A DNA stretch of 64,000 nucleotides from Pectinophora gossypiella (Eukaryota > Arthropoda > Insecta > Lepidoptera > Gelechiidae): contig NC_065424.1 in assembly GCF_024362695.1 (NCBI RefSeq), positions 7,194,786-7,258,785 of the forward strand, written 5' to 3'. The translations under genes were made by a program, and so were the position numbers. This document shows positions 32,989 to 44,154 of the stretch, piece by piece; within the stretch, counting starts at the first letter, position 1; each line of letters starts with the position of its first letter. The notes beneath the pieces are model-generated. The model was not told the origin of the DNA. It ran no database searches and saw nothing but the letters and a program-made list of their open reading frames with translations.

Positions 32989-33487
32989 GTATTTGTAATT
33001 TTTTCCCACATGGACGTAGAAAAACAATAAAGAGAATTAACAATTTCTAAACATGTTGTTTGCTTACCTTTATACATAAATCCTTTAGCAATAAACAAAT
33101 ATATTTTGATGTTTCCGGGATAATTACACCCAGGGATTGAGGCGAAATTCTTGTAGGAAATTTTAAATCCTCAAAGCTTTGTCCTGTTGCCAAAAACCGT
33201 AAAGTTGCTATTAATCTCTCTTCTGCGCTTATAGACTGACGCATTTTTGTATTCATTTTACTGATGTATGGTTTAACCATGGTTAATAACATGTTAAAGG
33301 TGTCTGAAGACATTCGCAAGTAATTAAATAGATCTTCCTGATGCGATTGCCTCAGTTCACGTACTAACGTCATATGAGATCTTGATTCTCTTCCACGCAG
33401 CCACTTTTTCATCCAATATCTTCTTTCTGATGATGATAATAAATGAAGTATTAAAATAGCACATCGTTTTTTACGTAACATTATCAC
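31451..33487 (-). CDS. Harbinger 1 transposase nuclease (HARBI1-like), two exons
   Basis: Exon 1 (33487-33068) and exon 2 (32257-31451) join in phase 0 with GTAAGC donor and TTTTTTCAG acceptor, giving about 408 uninterrupted residues. N-terminal helical part: WMKKWLRGRESRSHMTLVRE, LRFLATGQSFEDLKF. DDE_Tnp_4 domain: GGAIDGKHIRI (first Asp), YVDIGCNGRVSDGGV, FVADDAFALHENV (second Asp), RRTVENAFGIL (Glu). Its intron contains exon 3 of the MADF gene, and its second exon lies in the second intron of that gene. All catalytic residues are present, so it may still be active. Confidence 0.9.
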
Positions 33488-33769
33488 TGAGCTGATACGA
33501 TTTCAAAACTGTGAACAACTACGCGCAGCTGCAAACGAACTGCCGACTGCCGCCTGCAAGTGTGTACGCCCTAGCCGTTATGTCAGGCAATTGCCGGCAC
33601 GCCGCATTGCGGTGTGAAACTGTCGACTGCCGTCTGCTAGTGTGTAGACTCGGAGCCGTCGTTCAACCATTGCCGGCAGGCAACAATCGCTATAGTGAGT
33701 GAGCTATGCAGACCTTGGACGGCAAGCCGCCCGTTCGTACCAGAGACTGCAGGCGGACTGTAAGTGTAT

Positions 33770-34583
33770 GGGACCCTTTACGGCGCGTGCGCCGCTGCAT
33801 TCTCAACGACGACGAACGGATTTTTTGTCGGTTACTGTGTTTATGACCAAGTCAATCATAAATATTTTAGCTATAGCAATACTAGAATAGTTTTGAGAGT
33901 CTATGCCTAGTTAGTTAAGAAAACTCATTATAATAAAATGGTGTAATCTGTTGTGCCATAAAAATAAATATCGTGATTCTATAAATCCGCCTTTTTTCTA
34001 TGTTGCCCTCATCGAGCTACTCGAAGGACTTAAAATTATATTATGTAGGGCACATAGAATGGTCCTTCTTATCGTAAAATTAAAAAAGTGCGCCGGTGTA
34101 TAAGTGACTTCGTAAGTTCCTGTGACTGTTCGTGTCTCTACTCTCTACTTCTAATACAACTTTTAAATACGACGTCGCTGCTTGATCACACCTTGCGTGA
34201 AGCCCTAAGAAGCCATTGATAGAAGAATAGCCACGAGGAGGGTTCGACCTTCGAAGAAATTGTTGCCACGTGATATTCGACCGCGGCACTGAGAAATTAT
34301 TGCAGCCTTTCGTTTTTTAGCACAGTTTCGAAGCTGAAAGAAGATAATTCTTCAAAAAAGAAGCATTATAGCATCTATATCGTAAATAGAAATATAGAAA
34401 CCGTAGATGTAGATTCTACATTATCAATTTTCGTTATAGAATATATTTCTCAAGATCTCAAGCATTTCATACTCTTCATTTTATATCGTCCGCCATTTTG
34501 CGACGTATCGGGTCATTTCTACATAAGAAAAAAGAAGACAGAAAAAATCGTGATCGTGACGTACTTACGAAGATGATGTGATA
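33770..34583. other. No recognisable feature
   Basis: Mixed-composition spacer. No motif recognised in short frames. Confidence 0.45.
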
Positions 34584-34835
34584 ATGGTAAACAGAAATAT
34601 TAAAATAAATGATTTCGTTCTTGTTAAATTTAATACAAAAAAGACTGTTGTGCACTATGTCGGCCGAATCGAAGACATTAGTCCTACCATGGCTACAATA
34701 AAATTTATGAGGCTGAGTAAGATATAAAAGACATCAAAACTAAATTGCCAGTACCAAAGACATGCAATAAAACGAAACGTGGTAGGTTTAAGTACACATT
34801 TGATAGTTCTTTATGGGTTATACCCAATCTCAGGT
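34584..34835 (+). pseudogene. Unknown repeat-associated ORF remnant
   Basis: ATG 34584 begins INDFVLVKFNTKKTVVHYVG then RIEDISPTMATIKFMRLS. After a frameshift near 34725 comes DIKTKLPVPKTC and RGRFKYTFDS. I recall this 'V.V.F..KK...YVG....F.R...LP.P' layout from uncharacterised proteins multiplied in arthropod genomes, probably transposon-encoded, but cannot name the family. A GTAAG donor follows at about 34837. Confidence 0.4.
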
Positions 34836-34949
34836 AAGTTAAAATACTGTTTAAGATGTTTTTTATTTGTTAATTAATTTTTGAATTTAAAGTGTTTTAT
34901 AGGCAGTGCCCAAGCCTATATAAGCTATAGAGTGAGAATTGAATACTAC

Positions 34950-35150
34950 TGCATTCCAAAAAATAGTGACAGAATTGGTCAACCAGACATTGATTTATTC
35001 GCGTCCTGGACTAATACTAAGTGTCAAACTTACATCTCTTGGAAGCCAAATCCAGATGCTCTATAAATATTGATGCATTTACAGTAAATTGGTCAACCTA
35101 TTTCTTTTATGCTTTCCCACCGTTTAGTTTAATATTTATATGGGTTATTC
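34950..35150 (+). pseudogene. DIRS-type RT/RNase H fragment
   Basis: GQPDIDLFASWTNTKCQTYI with SWKPNPDAL, then after a stop at 35064 NIDAFTVNWSTYFFYAFPPF: the DIRS block between RNase H and the methylase/recombinase region. Together with 17188-17950 it shows two DIRS-derived pieces in the window. Confidence 0.72.
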
Positions 35151-35945
35151 TTAGTTAAGAGGTACTTTCAATGGCTAAGACAAAAAAATACTTTTTTCCA
35201 TACTAACTTCCAAATTAACCTATTTATTGATTTAAACTAAGTGTTTTCTTCTTGCTCACTCAAATTTATTACAGAAACGTATGTAGTTTAGTCACAATAA
35301 GTTCCAATATAAGAAAAAAGTCTCTCCCCTGGTCTGTCCCCAACCCGACTTTATTTGTAATCCAGTTATAATGAGTGCATTAAAATTCTACATTTACTTT
35401 ATCATTGTTATATTTATACAGAACAATAACGTAGTCACAGTGTCTTATAAGTAAAATTACTTTTATTCAACTTTTCATAAATAATATCGACGATGAAAAT
35501 TGTCCTTCGTATTTCGTGACTCGTCCCCTGGCTATTTGTTTTTTTTCGTTTAAATATCAATTTTGTTTAGCAAGTTTGTCGAAGTTGTGACCTTGAGTGC
35601 ATAGAGTTTAACGTGAAGTTAACAAGCGGCGCATAAGCCGACTGCGTAACCATTTTAACGGTCATTCTAGTCACGCCGCTCGCTGGGTGTAGAAGTGTTG
35701 AGTGAATGGAGTCTCTCCTCTGGTAAAAGTAGTCATTCGTTAAAATATTAATATTTACTTAAATATTCACTATTAATAGTGCACACAATGTTATGTTTGG
35801 TTGTGAATTCCATCCGATAAACACTTTTACGGCTATTTTAGATATCAATCGAAAATGTATCTCCCCTGGCGTATTTCCCCTGGCTCTTTTGATGACAGGG
35901 GAGATCTTAGCTTTACAACGTAGTATGATTTTTTTACAGAAAACA
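35151..35945. other. AT-rich spacer
   Basis: No motif recognised. A few TCTCCCCTGG repeats (35325, 35716, 35859) recur at irregular spacing. Confidence 0.4.
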
Positions 35946-36202
35946 TGGCGTCTAGAATAAAAATGACGCGTGGAGAACGACTCGAAAAAAAAGAATAGCA
36001 GAACGATTACGATACCAAAAAAATAAAAATGACAAAGTACGCTCAACAAAAAGTCAAGGAAAGGGAAAAATATGAAAAGAAAGAAAAAGGAGTTATTAAG
36101 ACAGTCAATCAAATGACCCCCAGAGAGCAGCGGAAGGCTAGAAAAGTTTAGAGAGAAAGCAAAAATTCGTAGACATCGTTTAGCATTCCAAGAATCAGAA
36201 TA
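35946..36202 (+). pseudogene. Basic Lys/Arg/Glu-rich ORF remnant
   Basis: MASRIKMTRGERLEKKRIAE starts at 35946; shifted frames add KYEKKEKGVIKTVNQMTPRE, QRKARK and IRRHRLAFQESE. A charged coiled-coil N-terminus with an MTPREQRK motif is, as I recall, found in the same kind of uncharacterised repeat proteins as 34584. Here it lies downstream of that piece, so they are separate copies. Function unknown. Confidence 0.4.
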
Positions 36203-36280
36203 ATTTATTCAACGTAATTATCATGGATAAACTTGTTGAAGGTCAATGTAACATTTTTGAATTTACGTCATTTCGCAAGG

Positions 36281-36456
36281 TGTTATGGTTGTTGAAAACA
36301 TATATTTTTATATTTTTAAATATGGAAACACAACACTATTGTCATCACATTCAGTCGCGGAGCTTTCGCTCGCACCTTCTCTCAATACAAGACAAGACGC
36401 TGCTGTTTTATTTCATAAATATAATTTCACCGTCCCGACACCCAAGGATTTCTTCA
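36281..36456 (+). repeat. Putative 5' LTR of the BEL/Pao element
   Basis: Starts TGTTATGGTTG and ends TTCA directly before a BEL-type primer site. 176 bp. The 3' partner is absent (the element is cut off by Harbinger 2), so the boundaries are inferred. Confidence 0.5.
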
Positions 36457-36470
36457 TGGTCCTTCGAGCA
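36457..36470 (+). other. Putative BEL primer-binding site
   Basis: TGGTCCTTCGAGC recurs behind the 5' LTR of BEL/Roo elements as I recall. A leader of about 600 nt follows before gag. Confidence 0.5.
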
Positions 36471-37071
36471 ACGTGAGCATAGTGTGCAGATCATCTACAG
36501 GTGTTTGCGGCCAAAACGGTGCGACGGATCAGCACGATTTTTGCGTCAGAAGTTTACGTCGGTCAAGTTTGTGAGTCCATTCCAGTCGCCATTGTTCCTG
36601 AACAACGCGGTAAGATTGTACTTCATTCATTCACTCAATCATCGTTGCCGCGGCGGAAGGACACACCGACGTCGAAGTGTTCAAAACCGGAGAAAGCAAT
36701 CTTCATCTGCGTGTAACCGAATTTACAAAGAAGAACTTCAATAGTGTTCGTTTATATGTAACGATTTTATTTCGTCAAACACGCCGAAGATAAAGGACAA
36801 CACAATACAAATAATATTGCTATCTCACTCACTCATAGCATATTACGGAACATTAATATTGCTACAAAAAACGCGAAGTTCGGAGTGAAGTGAGCGATTT
36901 TTAGCAATCAACGTTGTCGTTCAATACAATTGATCTCGATCCCAATCTTAACAGGAATTGTATTGCATCATCTTTTTACCACGTTTTTGTATACCGAACG
37001 ACCATATTTTTTTCAGCAAAAGTGAATTTAAACAATTCTGTACTTGTTTATATAATTATGTAGTCAGTAAG

Positions 37072-39259
37072 ATGGCAAGCAACAATGAGCTATTTAACAG
37101 GCGGAAATATGTAAAAGGCACGATGACGCGCCTACGCAACTCGCTAACGTCGGAATTCCTCGCGTCCGCATCCGAACAAATGTTACGCACGAAGCAAGAA
37201 CATGCCCAGTTCATCTTCAAGGAGTATATAGACCTGACTGTTCAGGTCAACGACGACCATGATCCCACTCGTGTTGAAGAGGCCTACTTTGCGTGTATGG
37301 ACTTACTGCGCACTACTTTGCAGTCAAGATTCGGGACGACGGCGGCGGCGGCAAAGCCAAGTGGCGGTTCTAATAACGTCACGTGTAAGTTAAAACTCCC
37401 TGATATCCAAATACCACCATTCGACGGCAAGTACCTAGAATACAAACCTTTCATCGAATTGTTTACGGCGCTTGTGCATAATGATTCTAACATTTTTGAC
37501 ATTCAAAAGTTTGTGTATTTACGTGATTTTCTAAAAGGAGAAGCCTTCGATCTTATTAATAATTTACCAATACAAGACTCAAGTTACAGTGAAGCATCGA
37601 CAATCCTGCGTGATCGATATGATAATAGTCACAAAATTGTATTTGTCCAAGTTATTGGATCTTGCCTCGATACCTAGGCCAAATGTAACCATGTTACGTA
37701 ATTTAATTTCTGTTGCAAAACAGCATGTAGCAGCTCTAAAAAAATTAAATGAACCCGTTGATAAATGGGACAGCATACTTGTATGCATTCTATCTCGGAA
37801 ATTCGACCCAGTCACTAATAGAGCTTACTGTTTGGATAGGAACTCATCTCAATCCCAAACTTTTACAGATTTCATAAAATATCTTGAAACAAGAGCTCTA
37901 GCTCTCGAAAACTCGAGCAACAATGATGTCATCGGCGCTAGGAAAGTACAAGCTACTGCTGCAGTTACAAATAATCACGTAGCTAAGTGCTATTACTGCG
38001 GTAAGTCAGATCACAAAATATTTCCCAAGTTTTTGCTTGCATCGATTGCAGAACGTGTTGAATGTGTTAAAGCTAAAAAGCTATGCAAAACCTGCTTAAA
38101 CAGCCCTACAGGGAAATGTCGCTTTCATTTTAAATGCACTCACTGCAAGCAAAATCACAACACGCTCTTGCATGATGGAAATGAAACATCTTCATCATCT
38201 GGTACTGAGGGTGGGGTGGCGTTGCTGTCAGGCTTGAATGACAGCAACCAAGTTTTGTTGCCTGCTGCCAAGGTGAAAATGTTAACTGAAAATGGGCGGG
38301 AATTGATAGTCAAGGCTTTATTAGACTCTGGCAGTCATCTTTCATTACAACTAAACTAGCTAATCTAATTGGGAGAAATCTACTAGCTACAAACACAGAG
38401 GTTTCTGGAATTGCTAAACCTGAAAAGAAAATACGAAGTTCCTTGCAAGTGGACATATTTTCATGTGCTTATCCCTATAAAGTTAATACTAACTGCCTAG
38501 TGGTGGTAAATAACTACTAACTTGCCACAAAACAGTTTTGACCTGTCACTTATTAACATTCCAAAAAAAATATTACTAGCCGATGACACATTCAATAAAA
38601 CAAGCGAGATAGACATTTTATTAGCTGCTGACATCTTTTTTCAGGCGTTGCTGCCCCAGCTTGAGGACCAGCACAATGAGTTCAGCGATCCTGCGACACC
38701 CCGACTCGTTCACACGCAGTTTGGTTATTTGGTTGCAGGAAAAGTCCCCGTACAGTCTCCCCATGAACTTCAGAGTACCCCTGTTTCTTTGTTTTGTCAA
38801 GAATGTAAAACAGACTTAAATTCTAATGTTATTCAGTTCTGGAAATCTGAGGCTGTACCAGAAATATATCCTGAGCACCCCACGTCTGAACAAAAATATT
38901 GTGAGGAATATTTTAATGAAACGGTTCAACTTGTTGACAATAAATTTGAAGTCTCAATGCCCTTAAAGATTCCAATTTACGATGTAAACAATACTTTAGG
39001 GAATTCTCTAGTTCTCGCTATGCGCAGATTTTTGAATTTAGAGAAAAGGCTCCATAAAGATGAAGCTTTGTTCAAAGAATATCAAAGTTTTATTCATGAA
39101 TACATAGAACTTGGCCATGCCAGCTATGTCGATATTTCTAGTTACGACTTTAACAAAGATGCGGTATACTTTATGCCACATCACCCTGTCATACGTGAAA
39201 ATGCAGTTAGTACTCGTTTACGTACAGTATTTGACGGGTCTATGAAAACAACAAATAAA
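37072..39259 (+). pseudogene. BEL/Pao gag-protease-RT, frameshifted and truncated
   Basis: The most likely start is ATG 37072 (MASNNELFNRRKY). The Gag has the DUF1759-like block LPDIQIPPFDGKYLEYKPFI (about 37400). A shift near 37645 moves to RPNVTMLRNLISVAKQHVAA, then zinc knuckles (CYYCGKSDH at about 37989, CTHCKQNHNTLLH at about 38136). The A17 protease motif ALLDSGSHLS is at about 38313. Further shifts near 38340 and 38515 precede RT sequence (LLAADIFFQALLP, HTQFGYLVAGKV, RTVFDGSMKTTNK), which breaks at 39259 exactly where the Harbinger 2 TIR starts. The rest of pol is not found downstream. Confidence 0.87.
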
Positions 39260-39584
39260 GGTACGTTTACACGCTTGCCAAGCCTTCGCAAGCCCCAACA
39301 ATCACAAGCGTGTAAAGAGGGCGTTTGGCTTGGCTTGCGTGAGTTTGTGGGCGCTTCCTTCCGATCCAGTCGAGTGTCGGTTTTTTGACGCAGATCAAAG
39401 GGCGTTTGCGGCAAGCGCTTGCGACGCATTTACACGTTGGTCCGCGTTCAGTGGGCATTGTGATCTCGCGGCGAGTACACGTTTCCGCTCTAGCCCGCAC
39501 GCTTCCGTGTACGCAAGTGCGAATTAGCGAGTGGGCCGTTATGGTGTCTAGATTTATTTTGTGCTTGTACGGACAAAATAAAAA

Positions 39585-42016
39585 ATGAGTAGCTGGTCAA
39601 ATGACGACTGTCTTTCTTTCCTCGAGCATTACCAGATGGAATCCTGCATCTGGAATCCCAAAGATGCAAATCACAAAGATAAGAAGAAACAAGCAGATGC
39701 ATGGATTCGTCTCGCTCAACTTACCGGAAGGCCAGTGAAGGAAGTAAAAAATAAAAAAGAGATATTGATGACTACTTTTCGCAAGCACTTAAAAAAGAAA
39801 CAGGAATCTATGCGTTCTAGCGCAGGTATGTTCCTACGATGTACCTTTATAATTATTTTGGTAGTCTGCTTAGCAAGGTGTAATTTTACTTTAATTATAG
39901 TTAGTTTCTCTATTATTCCGCAACTGTCTCGCTCTAATTTTCGACGTTTTCAAAGATTTGAGAAAATTAATTGTGATAATAAAAAAACTCTCTGCTAGTC
40001 ACTAGATTATTCCCGTAACATTCCCCATATTTTAATCATATTTTCTTTTTGGTCACTTCCGTATTAATTTATGAAGATACGTTTTGATTATTCTTTTTAC
40101 TTTATAGGTATGAGCTATTTATGCAAGCGATCAAAAAAGAAATATGTTTGAAATGTGTTTCCACGCATTTTAAATAATAAAAATTATATTCATATACTTC
40201 CATTATTTACATTACATTGTATAATATCTTTTATTTTAGGTGCCGATGAAATATACAATCCCACTTGGTATGCCTACGAAATCATGGAGTCATTTTTACT
40301 GCAAGTATATACTTCTAATGAAACGTTAAACACCGAAACTGTAAGTCAAAAGTCATTTATTCTAAATAAAAAAAATCGTTACTTATTATAAATTTATTCA
40401 TACATTTATTCATACATTTATCAACTTATCCATCCAATCCTATTAAAATATGAAGTAAATTCTTCTCTGACTTTTTTGGCATTCAGCAGAGATCTTCGTG
40501 GTATTTGTGGTAATGTTTGCAATGCATTATATCCGTCGTTATCTCTGCGCCATGAACCAGGTGTAACCATATTTCCACTACTGTCGTATACGTCTAACGA
40601 ACCCTGAGGAGTATATCGATTTGAAGAACTTTTACTTGTTCTCAAAAAGTTATGTAGTAATACACAAGTCATCGTAAATTCTGAAACAGTTTGTGGTTCT
40701 AAATCGATAGGACGTCTGAATATTCTAAAAACTGAGGTTAAAATTCCAAACGTATTTTCAACTACAACTCGGGATCTAGATAAGTTTTGGTTAAATAGCC
40801 TTTTTGGTGAGCCTACTTCATGATTTCCAGGGTAGGGCTTCATTACGTGTTGACTCAATGCAAAAGCACCGTCAGCTAAAAACACGTATGGAATATTAAT
40901 ATTCGATCCTGGAAGTGGACATGGCGGAGGAAAATCTGATTCGTTCCTACATATTCTTTTCCATAGTAAACAATTATTAAAGACGCCACCGTCACTTATT
41001 CTTCCTTGACTCCCGATGTCTGCAAATACAAATTTGTATTTGCTATCCACTAACGCCATAAGGACAATACTAAAAGTTTTCTTATAATTGAAATACTCTG
41101 TTCCACTATGAGTTGGGCTTTCAATGACTACATGTTTGCCATCCAATGACCCTATGCAATGTGGAAACTTGGTCCTGAATCCTTCTTCAATATTAAGCCA
41201 TCCTTCTGCTGTGGTAGGCATCTGTAAAAAAAAAAACTAAATGAAATGTGAGTAACAGTATATTATTTTTTTCAGCAATCACAACAAATAGAAGAAGTTA
41301 CAGATCAGACAGAGGATGATCCTCTGATAAGAGACCGCACCAGTACGCCTATTACACCGTCCACACCACCACCTAGATCACCATCCAGACCACCATCCAT
41401 ACAGGAGTTACTAAACGTCGCCGCCTTGCTTCTGAAACGGCTGAAAAGCAAATGGCCGTGGCTTTTGGTCAATTAACGAATGTTTTAAGTCAAAAACAGA
41501 ATGAAAATAGACCTCCTTACAAAGAAGATGATTGCGATCTATATGCTAAATTATTGGCTATAAAGCTACGTGAACTGCCAACTGATGAACGAAAAATTAT
41601 GATGTACCAAATAGATGGGTTGTTTATAAACAGAATCAGTCAAAAATCAAATGAGCGTACACCATACCCTCAATATTATTCTCGACCGTCCTCAATGGCT
41701 GGTTCATATTCACGCCATACACCATCTCCTCAAGTCATTCAGAGTCGGCCAACATCAGTTAATAGCGTTTATTCTGAACCTATACATAATTCTCAAAGTT
41801 TTTTTTCCCTCTCCATACACAGAAACCTCTCATTCAGCGCCAAACCCAACAGAACATAATATACTAACTCCAATACCTCCAGCTCCATCTACATCAACAG
41901 CACCCCTGTCATCTATTCGTATCATATCGGACCAAATCCTCAACCCACCCCCGCGTGACACCAACAACATTATAAACTTGGCTTTATTGAATGCTTTCGA
42001 AGATTTTGAGTCGTGA
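39585..42016 (+). pseudogene. Harbinger 2 MADF-domain protein, three exons, two frameshifts
   Basis: Exon 1 (39585-39825): SNDDCLSFLEHYQMESCIWN, KNKKEILMTTFRKHLKKKQE. Donor GTATGT. Exon 2 (40240-40340; phase 1): IYNPTWYAYEIMESFLLQVY. Exon 3 (41276-42016): Pro/Ser/Thr-rich, then AEKQMAVAFGQLTNVLSQK and a BESS-like YAKLLAIKLRELPTDERKIM. The frame shifts near 41400 and back at an 8-T run near 41800, ending NIINLALLNAFEDFES. Each exon is otherwise well preserved. The expected role is recognition of element ends with the HARBI1 nuclease. Confidence 0.78.
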
Positions 42017-42692
42017 AAATAATTCTTATTTAAGTTATTAAATAATTAAGCTGTAAAATAGATAACATACATACCTACATTCAACAGATTTCCTATGATT
42101 CAATTAAAACCTAAACAAATGTTTAACAATCTTTTATTTTATTCTTACCTTAACTAGATCCTTTAGAATTTCATTAAGAGCTCGGCAAACTTCACGAATG
42201 GTTATTGATATCATAGAGACAGATACTTTAAACAAATAGTGTAGGCTTTTGTAAGAATCACCAGATGCTAAAAATCGTAACGTAATGGCAAGACGAAATT
42301 TGGCCGGTATGGCATCTCTGAAGTCTGTATCTTGCTTAGATATCATTTGTGAAATTTTCTGTAGTAAAAACTCAAAATCATTATAACTCATTCGGCAGAA
42401 GTTATCAAACTCTCCAGAAGGTTCATATAAAAGCTCATTAAATTTTTCTTCTATAAATTGTCTGTAACAAATTAAATACAGTTACAGTACATATTGTGGC
42501 ATAACGGCGTAACTACAGCAGATAATGGTTAAACCAAAATAGTAGTTACCTGGTACGATTTCGATGAATCTTTTTCATCCACCATCTTCGTTGTCGTCGA
42601 GTTTTTCTTTTTTTTGTTTCACTTTGCTTGCATTTTAAATAAAAGTACGATAAACCAAATGCAATAGCCGTCACAAGTTCGGTGTCCGCCAT
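40421..42692 (-). CDS. Harbinger 2 transposase nuclease (HARBI1-like), three exons
   Basis: Exon 1 (42692-42550), exon 2 (42461-42149) and exon 3 (41221-40421) join through GTAACT/TTACAG and GTAAGA/TTTTACAG sites to about 418 uninterrupted codons; the phases fit. N-terminus MADTELVTAIAFGLSYFYLK and a basic patch; helical domain ITLRFLASGDSYKSLHYLF; DDE_Tnp_4: GSLDGKHVVIE (first Asp), IGSQGRISDGGV, VFLADGAFALSQHV (second Asp), RVVVENTFGIL (Glu). Exon 3 lies in the second intron of the MADF gene, and MADF exon 3 lies in the second intron of this gene. Potentially active. Confidence 0.88.
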
Positions 42693-42819
42693 GCTTGGAT
42701 CTATCTTGCAGACTGACGCGTTCCCAAGCGTGTAAACTCCTTTCAAACGCCAAACGAGATTTGTGGAGGCTTGGGGCTGTTTGCCGCTTGCGAAGGCTTG
42801 GCAAGCGTGTAAACGTACC

Positions 42820-43353
42820 AATACGCTTGGTAAACGTTCAGTGTCGCGCGCGCGCGAGCTTACGGAAGGTGGATGTGTCGCTTCGATACCAAATTGTCAG
42901 CAGAACTGTTTTTGGCGCGTTAACATGTCCGATTGGTCAGAAGATATAACTCTTTGTTTCTTAGAAGCATATCAAAATGAGCTATGCATTTGGAATTCAA
43001 AAGATATTAACCACAAAAATAGGCAGAAGGTCAACGATGCGTGGACCCGCATCGGTGTAATATTCAATAAAAATATGAAAGAATAAAAAATTAAAAAAGA
43101 AATATTAATGGCTACATTCAGGAGACACTTCAAAAAGAAACAAGACTCGATTCGTTCTGGTGCAGGTTAGTTTTGTTTGACTGTTTTTTTATTATTACAT
43201 GGAATCCTTTTCGTACTTTTCAAACACTACTTGTCTTGTATAAATTTTAGGAGCAGACGATATCTACAAACCCATATGGTTTGCTTATGATCTAATGGAA
43301 TCATTTTTGGGGCCAGTGTATACAAGCACGAATAATATAAATACAGAGGTAAG
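42820..43353 (+). pseudogene. Third Harbinger: MADF exons 1-2 fragment
   Basis: ATG 42925 gives SDWSEDITLCFLEAYQNELC and NHKNRQKVNDAWTRIG; a TAA at 43084 interrupts, then EILMATFRRHFKKKQDSIRS, a GTTAG donor at about 43167, a TTTTAG acceptor near 43250 and exon 2 IYKPIWFAYDLMESFLGPVY ending at a GTAAGT. Close to Harbinger 2 exons 1-2 but distinct. It starts immediately after the Harbinger 2 right TIR; nuclease and exon 3 are absent. Confidence 0.75.
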
Positions 43354-43384
43354 TAAAACTATAAATATTTTTCTTAGTGCCTCA

Positions 43385-43480
43385 ATTTCAAAAGCAAGGT
43401 CTCGTGCTCCACGCAGTCGAACGCCTTAGACAAGTCACAGAATACTCCGACGGCATTCTGCGACTTGCTCTGCTTGGTTG
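43385..43480 (-). pseudogene. Non-LTR RT fragment
   Basis: The complement reads AVGVFCDLSKAFDCVEHETL with LKLRH, RT motif A of Jockey/CR1-like elements. About 32 codons only. Confidence 0.75.
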
Positions 43481-44117
43481 CGAAAAAATGCAGATACCAT
43501 TTTCAAAGTGACTGCAAGTTTTGTCTTCGGATTTTTGCTATGTCTACCCTGTTAGCGATTATAAGCGTGATTTTTATTTACTTTTAATTAAAAATGTGTC
43601 TTTGAGCACCTTTAACAACGTTAGAAAGCAGCAGCTACATTGTATGAGAATGACAAATTTCCCTTCAAATCTGTCTGTCTTGCAATCGTTGAGGGCTAAT
43701 TACTTAGTTTTTTGCCCGTATTAACGGTACTTTTTATTAATGTTTCTAAAAGCCTATTAAATGGAGCAGTTTTTAGAAATACTTTCAGGGTCCATGACAA
43801 TCTCATGTGTTTATTATTCTTCGGCGAAGTTTTAACAACTGTAACAATTTTGGTCGAATTCTCACTATGATTTCCAATAACTTTTTTTTATCTTTGATTT
43901 GACTGTTTTCATTTTTTCACCTAGCGGTACATATCCTTAGGCATAGTTATGAAGTTTAATAAAAGAATTGTTAAGAAAGAGATAGCGACAAAATGATGAT
44001 TTTGTCTGAAAATCTAGAAAAAGGTACAAAATGGGTCATATCTCCTAAACCGTAAATAATTGCTGAACATACATGGGGGTGTTTCTGGTAGCTAATGAGC
44101 CCCTCTTTCTAATTATT
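43481..44117. other. No recognisable feature
   Basis: AT-rich. Some of it may belong to the element ending at 44153. Confidence 0.4.
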
Positions 44118-44153
44118 CATTTTGAACCTGAACTTCTGGACCACCCTGTATAA
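44118..44153 (-). mobile_element. Single MITE terminus
   Basis: CTTCTGGACCACCCTGTATA is the complement of a TATACAGGGTGGTCC terminus common in insect short inverted-repeat elements. No second end found nearby, so only a fragment. Confidence 0.4.
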
Positions 44154-44154
44154 A

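Larger units (their letters stand above)
30619..33769. mobile_element. PIF/Harbinger element 1, near-complete (3.15 kb)
   Basis: Terminal inverted repeats ATACACTTACAGTCCGCCTG at 30619-30638 and its complement ending at 33769. It holds both genes of a PIF/Harbinger element: a MADF-type DNA-binding protein on + and a HARBI1-like nuclease on -. GC-rich subterminal DNA (30690-30830; 33520-33720) with GCCGGCA motifs flanks the genes. A 3-bp target duplication is not preserved. Confidence 0.88.
39260..42819. mobile_element. PIF/Harbinger element 2 (3.56 kb)
   Basis: Perfect inverted repeats of at least 34 bp begin GGTACGTTTACACGCTTGCC at 39260 and end in the complement at 42819. Subterminal copies of TTTACACG/CGTGTAAA add internal symmetry. 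It has the same two-gene layout as element 1 but different TIRs and only moderate protein similarity. It inserted into BEL pol; flanking trinucleotides are AAA and AAT, so the target duplication is at best 2 of 3. Confidence 0.9.

Noticed and set aside
36223..36744. 173-codon frame before BEL gag
   Set aside because: Spans the putative LTR, primer site and leader of the BEL element; no motif.
42820..43353. Part of Harbinger 2 beyond its TIR
   Set aside because: It repeats exons 1-2 of the MADF gene with different sequence, so it is another element.
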